64,000 nucleotides of DNA from PCC-6802 sp943367755 (GTDB lineage Bacteria; Cyanobacteriota; Cyanobacteriia; Pseudanabaenales; Pseudanabaenaceae), in NCBI GenBank assembly GCA_943367755.1, contig CALRKB020000009.1, positions 57,941 through 121,940 on the forward strand. Direction: 5' to 3'. The notes beneath the pieces were generated by a model. The model made no database searches. It was not told where the DNA came from and worked only from the letters and a program-made list of their open reading frames with translations. Shown here one piece after another: positions 9,757 through 19,019 of this stretch; position 1 is the first letter of the stretch, and every line of letters begins with the position of its first letter. The translations under genes and the position numbers were made by a program.

Positions 9757-9847
9757 TTGAGTCCATTATGGTTTGCTCCTGTGTGAATTGAGATGATCGC
9801 AGATTGCAGATCCGTTTGAATGGATCTTACAATAGGCGATCGGTGGG
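9757..9847. repeat. Copy A of a 90-bp duplicated leader (remnant of a CPBP gene start)
   Basis: This segment aligns nearly base for base with 15801-15891, which contains the start codon, Shine-Dalgarno and leader of the second CPBP protease gene. Shared stretches include TTGAGTCCATTATGG, TTGCTCCTGTGTGAATTGAG, TTTGAATGGATCT and ACAATAGGCGATCGGTGGG. There are only a few substitutions and two one-base indels. Here no protease body follows, so it looks like the stump of a duplicated gene or a duplicated promoter/leader. Confidence 0.75.
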
Positions 9848-9881
9848 TAAGAGAGGGGGGAAACCGTCGTCGTGCGAGAAT

Positions 9882-11870
9882 CTACCGGGATAAGGCAGGT
9901 GGCAGCACGAATTTAGGTTTCAGTGCGGCTGTACAGCTTGGATTGGGAGCGATCTCAGGACGGTTAATAAACGCGATGCCGATATCTCTGCCACATGGAT
10001 TTAATGCCACCCCATGACCCAGGCTGGGAAATTCTACATAGGTGCCGTTGCTTAACCATTCCAGGGCGCGTTTCCCGCGATCGGTGGTGGTTTGGGCATC
10101 GTATCGGCCCTGCAAAACCAGGGTAGGAATGTTAATTTTCACGATTTGTCGTTCCCTGGGGTCTGCGGGTTTAACCGCCCAGTGTTTACAGATGGCTAAT
10201 TGCTCCAGCATCTCCCCATAGGACGGTTGCGCTAACAGGGGCAGCGGCAAACTGCGATTCACGGCTTCGGTTTCTGCCTGGGAACTCCAGGACACATGCT
10301 CACGACAGTCAAAGCTCATATGCATTCCTGCCGTGGCTCCTTGATCGACGGTACTGACCTGATTGATGTTATCTGTCAGCAGTTCATAAATGTGCCGAAT
10401 CTCTGCCTCTGCCATTGCCTGCAATTCTGCCCGTAGGGGTTGTGCGGTTTGAGTTGGAAATATTTCAGCGATCAAAGTCAGCAAGGTCTCGCGATCGCGC
10501 CCTCGGTTAGCCTCATAGCCCGCACCATAGAAGTTGGCGATCGCGAGGTTTTGCTGGGGGGCTGGCAACGTCTTCAGCAGTGTTTTCACCTGGTTTACCC
10601 ACTGAGTTGAAGGACGTTTTGCCTGGGCAATGGTCGCCCTTTCCTTGAGCAGGTCTTGGGCTTTAATTTGAAAATTAGTTGCCAGCTTCAGATAATGCTC
10701 GATCGCTGGCAACCCCTCAGGTTTGGGGTCTGACTGGAAGAGTTTACCGGAGAGGGCTTGCTCATAGGTCGTTGTGTTGCCTCGTTCCAGTTCAGCAATC
10801 ATCAACGGCAAATAGCCCGCAAAGGTGGGTTTTAAGTTCAGCCAGCCCGGTACGTTTTCAGCAAAGCTCTTGAGCGTAATGCTGGTTTCAGTTGGAGTTG
10901 CCGCTCCCGCTGGGGTTGCCGCAGACTCCGCTTTGGGCAACGGAATCGGCTGTTTAGCTAGTTTTTCGAGCAAGGCATTGAAACGGGCTTGCAGATTGGG
11001 GTATGCCTGGTTACATGCGGGATCGGCTGCACAATCCTGCAACAGGTTAAATACAGGTGTCACGTTCCGTTTCCCTCCCTCGGTGTATTTGTTGATATGG
11101 GGGGTGGCGGTGGAATCCAGGACAACGCTCCGGACTACGGTGGGGTGGTTCTGCGCGATCGCCATCGCCAAATAGGTGCCGTAGGAAATTCCATACAGGT
11201 TGATCTGTTTGTACCCCAAAGCGGCGGCTAAACTCACCGTATCGCGAGCACTGTTGGGGGTGTTGAACTGACTTAGATCGAAGCCATGTTTTTGCAGCAA
11301 CTGGGCGCAGACGGCATACTGGGCGATCGTGCGATCGTTGGTCAACGGATTATTATCGGCAATCTTTTTCACGTACTGGTCAAACTTGTTCCCCAGCGTA
11401 TCCAGGGCAAAGGCAGTGGGAGCACAGCCTAATGAACTGGAAAACTGAGTTCCCCGCTGGTCAAATATCACCACGTCACGGGTCTGGCGGTGAGGGGCAA
11501 AAACAACCCGACTGTAAGCATCCAGACGACTCACGGCGCTGCCCCCTGGACCACCCTCTAAGTAAAAGACCGGATCGGGCAACGGTGACTGGCTGGTGCT
11601 GTAAAAGCGGGCATAGGAAATTTCGACTTGACGACCATTCGGCTGCTCATAGTTTTCGGGGAGGGTGAGCACGCCGCAGGTTACGGTCTTTCCTTCCGTT
11701 TCCAATGGTAGTGTGACCGGGCAGGGAATGGTTTTTGTCCGATAAAGCGGGGTAGGCGGAGAAGCCTGGGCGATCGCGGCTTCTGGTTTGCCCCCAGCCT
11801 GGGTCAGTCCAACCAAAGTGAAGGGCAAAGCCATCACCACCATTCCCAAAGATGCGTAGATTTGTTTCAT
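9882..11870 (-). CDS. Secreted alpha/beta hydrolase with TAP-like C-terminus (paralogue 1)
   Basis: This predicted exported hydrolase of the tripeptidyl-aminopeptidase-like S33 group would release short peptides or act on esters outside the cytoplasm. I chose the ATG at 11870 (MKQIYASLG), giving 662 residues, because AAGGA lies 8 bases upstream; the frame itself is open to 11909. A signal peptide (LGMVVMALPFTLVGL) is followed by EGGPGGS, FDQRGTQFSS, the nucleophile S229 in GISYGTYLAM, then LVLQGRYDAQT and SLGHGVAL for the acid and histidine. A Pro/Ala-rich insertion follows in the lid. The next gene upstream on the same strand (11931-13484) is a paralogue 60 bp away, so the two are probably an operon. 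Confidence 0.85.
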   Translation of the reverse strand: MKQIYASLGMVVMALPFTLVGLTQAGGKPEAAIAQASPPTPLYRTKTIPCPVTLPLETEGKTVTCGVLTLPENYEQPNGRQVEISYARFYSTSQSPLPDPVFYLEGGPGGSAVSRLDAYSRVVFAPHRQTRDVVIFDQRGTQFSSSLGCAPTAFALDTLGNKFDQYVKKIADNNPLTNDRTIAQYAVCAQLLQKHGFDLSQFNTPNSARDTVSLAAALGYKQINLYGISYGTYLAMAIAQNHPTVVRSVVLDSTATPHINKYTEGGKRNVTPVFNLLQDCAADPACNQAYPNLQARFNALLEKLAKQPIPLPKAESAATPAGAATPTETSITLKSFAENVPGWLNLKPTFAGYLPLMIAELERGNTTTYEQALSGKLFQSDPKPEGLPAIEHYLKLATNFQIKAQDLLKERATIAQAKRPSTQWVNQVKTLLKTLPAPQQNLAIANFYGAGYEANRGRDRETLLTLIAEIFPTQTAQPLRAELQAMAEAEIRHIYELLTDNINQVSTVDQGATAGMHMSFDCREHVSWSSQAETEAVNRSLPLPLLAQPSYGEMLEQLAICKHWAVKPADPRERQIVKINIPTLVLQGRYDAQTTTDRGKRALEWLSNGTYVEFPSLGHGVALNPCGRDIGIAFINRPEIAPNPSCTAALKPKFVLPPALSR

Positions 11871-11930
11871 GTTCATCATCCTTAATTGCTGATTCATGCG
11901 ATCGCTCAACGTTCAGTCAAGAAAGCAGGT

Positions 11931-13484
11931 TTACTCCACCACAAAGAGCGGCTTGATCTGAGTCAGACAACTGCTGTTGGGCGCTTGCTTGGGGTTAGCG
12001 AGAAAGCTGTCGGCGATTTGAGTCACACAGGCTTCCGCAGGCATACCCCGCGGCGCAAATAACGACCCATGCCCGACACCGGGGAAGGTGTACACATAGG
12101 CGGTTTTTAAGTTCTTTGCCACGGCTTCCCCGTAAGGCTGGGGCGTGACTGGGTCGTAAGTGCCATTCAACACCAGGGTAGGAATCTCCGGATTTTCGTA
12201 GACAAAGGGTGGTTTTAGCTCGGCCTGGAGAACGTCACAGATCTTCGTCACAGCTTCGGCTTCGCGGATGCCCAAGGGGATGAGTTGCGGATAGGGCGGC
12301 GGCAGCACCTGGGCGGGTGTGGCTTGCACCGATTTCGCCCGAACACAGAGGACGGTGTGATACATTTCTTTGGCGCTGTCATTCCTACTTTCCAGATCCT
12401 CTGAAAGTTTTCCTGCAATCCAATCAAAGTTGCCCTGGCTTGCGGCCTGGATATACTTGGGTATAGAAGTACCGCGGGCGGTTTCACCGGAATAGGGTCG
12501 GGCTAAATAAGCTTCGATGCCAGTGATAAAGGCATTGCCATCGAGTTGGGTAACGAATGTTTTTTTGCTGGAGGGAATGGTCAGGGTCAGGGGAATCGGT
12601 TTCTGGTTGAGTCGATCGACGATCTCCAGAAATTTCTGCTCCAGGTTGGGATAGGCCTGGCTGCATTGTCGATCTTGCGCGCAGGCGTGAAACAGATTCC
12701 GCAGGGCATAGCTGAGCGTGTGACTCGATGCCAGATTAAAATCAATATCCGGTCTGACCACGCCATCCAAGATCACACTGCGGAGTTTCGCCTTGTGCTT
12801 GTCCGCCTGAGCGATGACATATTGCCCCAACAAGGTGCCGTAGGAAACGCCATAGTAGTTAAATTGCGGGTAGCCTAAGGTCTCTGCCACAGCATAAACA
12901 TCAGCCGCATTTTCGCGGGTATTGAAGGCATTGGGATTAATCCCCTGCTTCTTGAAGCGATCGTTACACACCTTGAACCAGCCTGGATCGGTGTAATTTT
13001 GCTGCCCTTGCGCCACAGCAATCTTGTGAGCATCAAGCTCTGGACAGGACAGGAAAGGCTTGGAATATCGTGTCCCCCGCTCCTCTACGAAGATCAAATC
13101 GCGGCTCTTTAACAAAGCTTGGAGTCCGGGTAAATTCGGCAAAGCCCAATCGACAATAACGCCGATGGTTGAGTCACCCGGACCACCCTGTTCGACAAAC
13201 AATGGATCGGCAGCAGGGGCTTTGCTGGTGCTACGGGCACGCACGACAGCAAGTTGGATGGTGCGCCCCTGGGGTTGTGCATGCTGTTCGGGGACGGTGA
13301 CGTAGCCACAATCCGACTGGGCAGCAATGGCGGCAGGCACATCAAAGGTTTTGCAGTCAACGGTTTTCCAGGCTGTACCAAATTTGGCACGATTAGGGGT
13401 CGCGCCACTGACTGCACTGCTGCTGGCGACAACCGCAATAGTAAGGAGGGTCAATGGGCAAAAATGAGTCAGCCGTAAGTGCAT
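11931..13484 (-). CDS. Secreted alpha/beta hydrolase with TAP-like C-terminus (paralogue 2)
   Basis: This 517-residue predicted exported hydrolase is related to the 662-residue gene downstream. It has an N-terminal hydrophobic segment (LTLLTIAVVASSSAVSGA), EQGGPGDST for the oxyanion region, the nucleophile S214 in YGVSYGTLLGQY, the acid in LNGTYDPVTP and the histidine in GVGHGSLF. A TAP-like C-terminal part carries cysteine pairs. AAGGA lies 9 bases before the ATG at 13484. The family includes tripeptidyl aminopeptidases and prolyl aminopeptidases; substrate specificity cannot be read from the sequence. It is shorter than its paralogue because it lacks the long lid insertion. Confidence 0.85.
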   Translation of the reverse strand: MHLRLTHFCPLTLLTIAVVASSSAVSGATPNRAKFGTAWKTVDCKTFDVPAAIAAQSDCGYVTVPEQHAQPQGRTIQLAVVRARSTSKAPAADPLFVEQGGPGDSTIGVIVDWALPNLPGLQALLKSRDLIFVEERGTRYSKPFLSCPELDAHKIAVAQGQQNYTDPGWFKVCNDRFKKQGINPNAFNTRENAADVYAVAETLGYPQFNYYGVSYGTLLGQYVIAQADKHKAKLRSVILDGVVRPDIDFNLASSHTLSYALRNLFHACAQDRQCSQAYPNLEQKFLEIVDRLNQKPIPLTLTIPSSKKTFVTQLDGNAFITGIEAYLARPYSGETARGTSIPKYIQAASQGNFDWIAGKLSEDLESRNDSAKEMYHTVLCVRAKSVQATPAQVLPPPYPQLIPLGIREAEAVTKICDVLQAELKPPFVYENPEIPTLVLNGTYDPVTPQPYGEAVAKNLKTAYVYTFPGVGHGSLFAPRGMPAEACVTQIADSFLANPKQAPNSSCLTQIKPLFVVE

Positions 13485-13524
13485 AAGAAATTGTCCTTAA
13501 TATTTAATCCAAAAACTTGTTTGC

Positions 13525-14325
13525 TCAAAAATTTACAGACTTAGGTAGATCAGCGATCGCCCGCTCCGGTACTTGCTTGATCTGCAACCACAGCACAATG
13601 CCCACAATGATTTCAATGGGAATGTTGATCAGGGCGATCGCGACCACAGCCGCGTGAGTTTGTTCTCCCACAAGCGGTGCAGCAAACACTACAAAATCCC
13701 AGAGCCAGTGGAAGATCATCAACGGCACGATGTTGTTGAGTTTGAGCATCAACGGCGCAAAGAAAAAGCCAAACAGAAATGTCATGATCAGTTGCATGGG
13801 GACAGCAATTAAAAGAACGCCCCCAAACACATTGACGGCATGGAGTAGGGAAAAGCCGATCGCGCTCACCAGCATTGCCCAACGGGCTTGGTTAGTTGTT
13901 AAAAAGGCGTGTAACACAATGCCCCGATACATGGTTTCTTCCCCCAGCCCCACTAACAGGGTGGTGAAGCCAGCAACAGCAAACAACTGCCACTGGGCGG
14001 CACTGAGAGAGGCATTCGCCAGACCAGACAGAAAGACCACCCACATGGCAATCAGCACAGCGATCGAGGGCAGAAACCACAGCAGTTGCTTGCGATCGAG
14101 GGGACGAAAGCCGATCGCCGTCCAGCTAAAATAGCGGGTCACCCAGAAGACATTGAGGATATTGAGGATAATAAGGATGAACCAGAATAGGTTCATCATG
14201 GCTGGATCGCCGTAGGTAACGCCCAGGAATGTTTTCAGGTAGAACATCCCGATGCCCATAATCGCCGTGTAAATGAAGGCGGCGACGATCGCGATCTTAG
14301 GTTTTGAGAATGACGTTAAATTCAT
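13525..14325 (-). CDS. CPBP-family intramembrane glutamic endopeptidase (copy 1)
   Basis: This is a multi-spanning membrane protein of the CPBP/Abi (type II CAAX-prenyl endopeptidase-like) family. Motif 1 GEETMYRGIVLHAF (EExxxR), motif 2 FSLLHAVN and motif 3 FHWLWDF are all present. I prefer the ATG at 14325 (MNLTSFSKPK) because it gives 266 residues and aligns with the start of copy 2 (15007-15810). A longer frame to 14448 has a weak GAGGA site and cannot be excluded. CPBP proteins cleave or process membrane-associated peptides, and some give immunity to bacteriocins. The neighbouring hydrolases and M13 peptidases suggest a shared proteolytic theme, but no substrate can be named. Confidence 0.88.
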   Translation of the reverse strand: MNLTSFSKPKIAIVAAFIYTAIMGIGMFYLKTFLGVTYGDPAMMNLFWFILIILNILNVFWVTRYFSWTAIGFRPLDRKQLLWFLPSIAVLIAMWVVFLSGLANASLSAAQWQLFAVAGFTTLLVGLGEETMYRGIVLHAFLTTNQARWAMLVSAIGFSLLHAVNVFGGVLLIAVPMQLIMTFLFGFFFAPLMLKLNNIVPLMIFHWLWDFVVFAAPLVGEQTHAAVVAIALINIPIEIIVGIVLWLQIKQVPERAIADLPKSVNF

Positions 14326-14475
14326 GATGGTTTTCTGGTTGAATTTTGGGAATGCAGGAGCTTTGGGAGAAACCAGTTTCCTTTTAGAGGGCAGGTTGTG
14401 GTCTTCGGTGGTTGACATCACCACGATCCCGGGGTGATGACTTCGCATTATATTTCCTCAGGTGTTTATTCTCAT

Positions 14476-14979
14476 TCAATCCAAGAGTGAAACCAGAATC
14501 GTTGTCTCGCCTGTCGTGCGACAACCCGCCAGGAGCAAGCCTGACATCGCCGCTTCATCCCCAATGGTGTAAACCTTCAAATCGGTCATCTGTGGATCGT
14601 CATAAACCTCTGCCAGAGCTTGCTGGGCTTTGGCAGAGTCATCGGTTTCGGTCAGAAGCAGGATAGGGACAAATTGAGCCGCTAGGGGATCGCCGATCGC
14701 CTTCAGTTCCGCCACAATATCTGGCTGAATCCCATTGGGACGAACATACACCTGCTTCCAGGCACTCATCCAGGCATCTGCCCCAAACTGTTCCCAGAGC
14801 TTACCGACAAAGTGTTGATAGCAACGTAAAGCAACGGATTCTAAGTTCGTCCCTGGCTCAACGATTTCATAGAACACGGCACTCCCAAACCCAGTCTGAC
14901 TGGGCGCTCCATAGATCGGTTGCAAAACCGTGACGGCTGCGGCTAGGGGTTGAGGTGGATCGGCGGAAGAGAACACCAT
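14476..14979 (-). CDS. Hypothetical protein between two CPBP genes
   Basis: This 167-residue protein has no signal peptide or membrane segment. It is acidic and Ala-rich with a plausible mixed alpha/beta composition (VLQPIYGAPSQ, FVPILLLTETDD, DLKVYTIGDEAAMSGLLLAG). I do not recognise the family. It lies 27 bp after the end of the second CPBP gene, on the same strand, and is probably cotranscribed with it. Codon use looks like that of its neighbours. Confidence 0.65.
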   Translation of the reverse strand: MVFSSADPPQPLAAAVTVLQPIYGAPSQTGFGSAVFYEIVEPGTNLESVALRCYQHFVGKLWEQFGADAWMSAWKQVYVRPNGIQPDIVAELKAIGDPLAAQFVPILLLTETDDSAKAQQALAEVYDDPQMTDLKVYTIGDEAAMSGLLLAGCRTTGETTILVSLLD

Positions 14980-15006
14980 AAACGTACTGTGGGAAAAAGG
15001 GTTTGC

Positions 15007-15810
15007 TCAAACATTAATGGACTCAGGGACATCGGCGATCGCCCGCTCCGGTACTTGCTTGATCTGCAACCACAGCACAATGCCCACAATGAGTTGAATG
15101 GGATCGTTGAGTTGAACGATCGATTTCATAGCCGTGGTAGTTTGTTCACCCACCAGCGACGGTGCGACAATCTGCACAAAGTCCCAGAACCAGTGGAAGA
15201 TAATTAACGGCACGATGTTGTTGAGTTTGAGCATCAACGGCGCAAAGAAAAAGCCAAACTGAAAGGTATTGAGCAGTTGTATGGGGACAGCCTGTAAAGG
15301 AACGCCCCCATACACATTCACAGCATGAAGTAGGGAGAAGGCGATCGCACTCACCAGCATGGCCCAACGCACTCGCCGGGTGGTCAAAAAGGCATGTAAC
15401 ACAATGCCCCGATACATGATTTCTTCCCCCAGTCCGACTAACAGGGTGCTGAAGCCAACCAGGGCAAACAATTGCCATTGGGCGCTACTGAGAGAAACAC
15501 GCGCCAGTCCCGACAGGAAGACCACCCAAATAGCAATCAGCACAGCGATCGAGGGCAGAAACCACAGCAGTTGCTTGCGATCGAGGGGACGAAAGCCGAT
15601 CGCCTGCCAACCGAAATAGCGAGTCACCCAGAAGACATTAATGATATTGAGGATAATGAGGATGAACCAGAATAGGTTCATCATTTCTGGTTGGCCGTAG
15701 GTAATCCCCATGAAGGTTTTCATGTAGAACATCCCGATGCCCATGATTGCGGTGTAGAGGAATGCCGCCAGGATTGCGATTTTGGGTTTTGAAACTGAGC
15801 TTGAGTCCAT
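15007..15810 (-). CDS. CPBP-family intramembrane glutamic endopeptidase (copy 2)
   Basis: This 267-residue membrane protein is a close paralogue of 13525-14325, from SKPKIAI at the N-terminus to KQVPERAIAD at the C-terminus. The motifs GEEIMYRGIVLHAF, FSLLHAVNVYGG and FHWFWDF are intact. The start at 15810 is favoured over the longer frame because AGGAG lies about 9 bases upstream on the minus strand. The very strong nucleotide identity with copy 1 implies recent tandem duplication. The 5' leader of this copy is itself duplicated at 9757-9847. Confidence 0.9.
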   Translation of the reverse strand: MDSSSVSKPKIAILAAFLYTAIMGIGMFYMKTFMGITYGQPEMMNLFWFILIILNIINVFWVTRYFGWQAIGFRPLDRKQLLWFLPSIAVLIAIWVVFLSGLARVSLSSAQWQLFALVGFSTLLVGLGEEIMYRGIVLHAFLTTRRVRWAMLVSAIAFSLLHAVNVYGGVPLQAVPIQLLNTFQFGFFFAPLMLKLNNIVPLIIFHWFWDFVQIVAPSLVGEQTTTAMKSIVQLNDPIQLIVGIVLWLQIKQVPERAIADVPESINV

Positions 15811-15891
15811 TATGGTTGCTCCTGTGTGAATTGAGGCGATCGCAGATTGCAGTGCCAGTTTGAATGGATCTGACAATAGGCGATCGGTGGG
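15801..15891. repeat. Copy B of the 90-bp duplicated leader (start region of CPBP copy 2)
   Basis: This is the first codons, Shine-Dalgarno and upstream leader of the CPBP copy-2 gene, matched by the segment at 9757-9847 on the same orientation about 6 kb away. Being attached to an intact gene, it is the likely original arrangement. Both copies end at a G-rich run, after which the flanks differ. Confidence 0.75.
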
Positions 15892-15964
15892 GAGGGGAGG
15901 GGTTTGGATTCGATTCGCGGACAGAGCCGACCCATTCGCAAAACCTGCTCCTCCAACTATCTGC

Positions 15965-18109
15965 TTACCAGAGCTTGACGCGATCTTTTTCGTCTAACCA
16001 CATGGGATCGCCCGGTTTGATGCCAAATGCCTTAAAGAATCCCGCTTCATGTTGGAACGGCGCAAAGCCCCGATATGCCCCGACCGGATGCGCATCAGTC
16101 GCTGTAATTTGGCGAATCAGCCCTTCATTTGACTTCGATGCCCACAACTGAGACCAAGCAATAAAGCAACGTTGTTCGGGCGTGTAGCCATCAATGGTTT
16201 TCCGAGCTGTAGGATTTTCTTGCAAATATTGCTGAAGCGCCTCGTAGGCAAGACTCACCCCACCAACATCTGCTAGATTTTCGCCAACCGTGAGTTTGCC
16301 ATTCAATTTCAAGCCAGGGAGCACTTCATAGGCATCCGCTTGTTTCACCAGTTTGTCTGTTTGTGCCTCAAATTTAGCAGCATCCTGTTCCGTCCACCAA
16401 TTCTGAAAATTACCTTGCCCGTTGAAGAGCCGCCCTTGACTATCAAAGCCGTGGGTGATTTCATGCCCGATTACGGCTCCAATGGTGCAGAAGTTCACAG
16501 CCGCATCCGCTTTAGGATTATAGTTGGGAGGCTGAAGATAAGCAGCAGCAATCTGAATGTCGTTGTTGGTAGAATTATAGGCCGCATTCAGCACCGTCGG
16601 CAAAGTGGACTCTGGCTCGTTGAAATCATCTTTAACGGTAGGCTTGCCGATTAAGGCGAGATTCCGGCGATTGAGAAATTTTTTGATTCGCACGACATTG
16701 CCAAAATAGTCATCTCGGCGAATATCAACACTCGAATAATCAATCCATTGGTCTGGATAACCTACTTTCAGTACCATCAGATTGAGCTTGTCTAAGGCGG
16801 CTTTACGAGTTGGTGCGCTGAGCCAAGTATTGGCTTCCAGACGTGCTCTAAAGATAGTCTTAATCCGCTGGATCGTGCTAGCGACCTGCTGCTTATATTC
16901 AGGTGCAAAATAGTCCTTGACATAAAGTTGAGAAAGAGGATGCCCCAATAATTTAGGAGTCAGGCTAACCATAACCTCTGGGCGAGACGGAGTCTTGATT
17001 TTTCCATAACGAGCCTCAACCAACGCTAGACCGGGTGGGAGAAGTGCTGGGGTGAGATAGGGTTTGGCCTTGAATAACACTGACCATCTCAGATAGGTCT
17101 TGATGTCTTCCATCGGATAGTCTTTCACCATCTGGTTTAGCTCTGCCAATGCTTGAGATTCCAAAACAGTGACATTGCCTTGGGTTGGCAATCCCAACCG
17201 CTGAAAATAGGTCTTCACATCGAAATTAGAGAGCAACGTCTGAAGCCCTGAGAAGGGCATCTTTTTAAAGCGAAGATTAAGATCTTGCCGCTCTACCGGG
17301 CTGAGTTTCTTGCTGGCAATGCGCGACTCCATTTCTAGAATTTTTTGAGCTGTAGTTGATGCTTTGGAGGGTGGATCGCCAGCAACTTCCAGCGTGGTAA
17401 CGATAGATTTCAAGTAGGCTGCCCGGATCTTTGCTGTATCTTGATTTAAATACTCGCTTTGACTGATGGGCAGTCCGCGATCGGCAAAGTAGATCGTATT
17501 TACCGTTTGATCTCGGATATCTCCACCGATCTGAATGCCGAATAGAACATTTTCATCACCACCGAATGTTAATGACAGATCGGCAAGGGTCTTGGCAAGA
17601 GTTTCAGGAGAGGCGATCGCATCAATTTGGTCGAAGATCGGCTTCAGCGGCTTTACTCCCAATGCTGTTAGCCGCTTCTCATCTAAGCCTGATACATATA
17701 AGTCCCCGACTTGTTGCAATGGACTTCCTTTCTTTGCCTGGGTGCTCTCCGTTGAGGCTTTCAACAGAATTTGTTTTAATTGCGCCTGAACCTGCTTGTC
17801 TAAAAAAGCGCCATCCGAAACCTGTTGAAACTCTGGGGTCGGTTTCGCGGCATCGAGCCATTTGCCCGCTGCAAATCGATGGAAGTCTTTCCCAGGAGCG
17901 ACCCTGGTATCCATCTTACTTACGGAGAATCCCAGAGGAAATTTGATATTGGACAGGGCCGCGTCTTTGCCATCCTCAGCACGACCGCCTAATGGGAATG
18001 CAGCAAAGCCAGTCCAAATTCCTACCAAAAGGATTCCTAACAGGAAGTTAGTCGCGAATCGAGCCCAGAAGCGCCCGAGCGGATTTCTTGCGTTCGTACT
18101 TTTATTCAT
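15965..18109 (-). CDS. M13-family zinc metallopeptidase (neprilysin/PepO type), copy 1
   Basis: This 714-residue exported endopeptidase cleaves small peptides. A signal or anchor segment (FATNFLLGILLVGIWTGFAAF) is followed by the PeptidaseM13_N domain (KMDTRVAPGKDFHRFAAGKW) and the catalytic domain. The latter carries VIGHEITHGFDSQGR (zinc histidines H549 and H553), GENLADVGGVSLAYEAL (third zinc ligand and ExxxD) and the substrate motif NAAYN. The start at 18109 overlaps the aquaporin stop by 8 bases, so the aquaporin and this peptidase are translationally coupled. A longer frame to 18178 would lie inside the aquaporin gene and is unlikely. It is paralogous to 19020-21155. Confidence 0.93.
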   Translation of the reverse strand: MNKSTNARNPLGRFWARFATNFLLGILLVGIWTGFAAFPLGGRAEDGKDAALSNIKFPLGFSVSKMDTRVAPGKDFHRFAAGKWLDAAKPTPEFQQVSDGAFLDKQVQAQLKQILLKASTESTQAKKGSPLQQVGDLYVSGLDEKRLTALGVKPLKPIFDQIDAIASPETLAKTLADLSLTFGGDENVLFGIQIGGDIRDQTVNTIYFADRGLPISQSEYLNQDTAKIRAAYLKSIVTTLEVAGDPPSKASTTAQKILEMESRIASKKLSPVERQDLNLRFKKMPFSGLQTLLSNFDVKTYFQRLGLPTQGNVTVLESQALAELNQMVKDYPMEDIKTYLRWSVLFKAKPYLTPALLPPGLALVEARYGKIKTPSRPEVMVSLTPKLLGHPLSQLYVKDYFAPEYKQQVASTIQRIKTIFRARLEANTWLSAPTRKAALDKLNLMVLKVGYPDQWIDYSSVDIRRDDYFGNVVRIKKFLNRRNLALIGKPTVKDDFNEPESTLPTVLNAAYNSTNNDIQIAAAYLQPPNYNPKADAAVNFCTIGAVIGHEITHGFDSQGRLFNGQGNFQNWWTEQDAAKFEAQTDKLVKQADAYEVLPGLKLNGKLTVGENLADVGGVSLAYEALQQYLQENPTARKTIDGYTPEQRCFIAWSQLWASKSNEGLIRQITATDAHPVGAYRGFAPFQHEAGFFKAFGIKPGDPMWLDEKDRVKLW

Positions 18110-18839
18110 GAGTAATGGCCTCTTGAGGCGTAACTTCAGAAAGTAGAGAATTGTACAGCAGACCGCCGAGAACTCCACCTAATATCGGAGCGACAAAAAA
18201 CAACCATACTTGAGATAAGGCTTCTCCACCAACAAAAATGGCAGGGCCTAAGCTTCTAGCAGGATTGACAGAGACATTTGTCACGGGAATTCCAATCAAG
18301 TGAATTAGAGTTAGTCCCAAGCCAATCGCGATTGGAGCAAACCCTTTGGGAGCGCGGCGATCTGTCGCTCCCATAATGATCAGCAAAAACATGAAAGTTA
18401 AAACCACCTCAGCAATAAATCCTGCGATCAACGGATAGTGGCCGGGAGACAAGCTACCAAATCCATTCACGGCCAAGCCATTCGCTCCCAATGTAAAGCC
18501 TGGTTTATTGCTAGCGATTAAATATAAAATACCAGCCCCTGCGATACCACCAAAGAGCTGAGAGCCAATATAGGGAAACAAGTCAGAAGCAGGAAAGCGC
18601 TTTCCAACAGCTAAACCAATGGAAACAGCAGGATTGAGATGACATCCAGAAATATGCCCGATCGCATAGGCCATCGTCATCACAGTTAAGCCAAAGGCAA
18701 GTGCTACTCCAACAAATCCAATACCTAGAGGGTTAGCAGCATCAGGAAAAGCAGCAGCAAACACAGCACTGCCGCAACCGCCGAATACCAGCCAGAAAGT
18801 TCCAATAAATTCAGCTAAACAACGCTTTGTAATGGACAT
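18102..18839 (-). CDS. aqpZ: Aquaporin Z-type water channel
   Basis: This 245-residue six-helix MIP channel has both NPA boxes, HLNPAV (69-71) and VNPARS (192-194). The water-selective filter residues H180 and R195 agree with AqpZ rather than glycerol channels. It acts in the inner membrane. Its stop codon lies inside the start region of the M13 peptidase gene (ATGAATAA, 18102-18109), so it is the first cistron of a two-gene unit. Upstream, 18840-19019 is the only space for a promoter and shows no obvious motif. Confidence 0.94.
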   Translation of the reverse strand: MSITKRCLAEFIGTFWLVFGGCGSAVFAAAFPDAANPLGIGFVGVALAFGLTVMTMAYAIGHISGCHLNPAVSIGLAVGKRFPASDLFPYIGSQLFGGIAGAGILYLIASNKPGFTLGANGLAVNGFGSLSPGHYPLIAGFIAEVVLTFMFLLIIMGATDRRAPKGFAPIAIGLGLTLIHLIGIPVTNVSVNPARSLGPAIFVGGEALSQVWLFFVAPILGGVLGGLLYNSLLSEVTPQEAITHE

Positions 18840-19019
18840 AATTAATGTGGGTTGAGAACTACGATTTTTACAATGTATGCGTGACTATTTCTTCGTTATT
18901 TTTCCTGGAACGAGTTGCCAGAACTACCAAAAGCAAGAAATAAAAAGGTGCAAAAGAGGTAGATGATTTTTGGCAAAAGTTGTTCGCGATTTCGCGACCG
19001 TGCAGGTGGACTAACTCTT

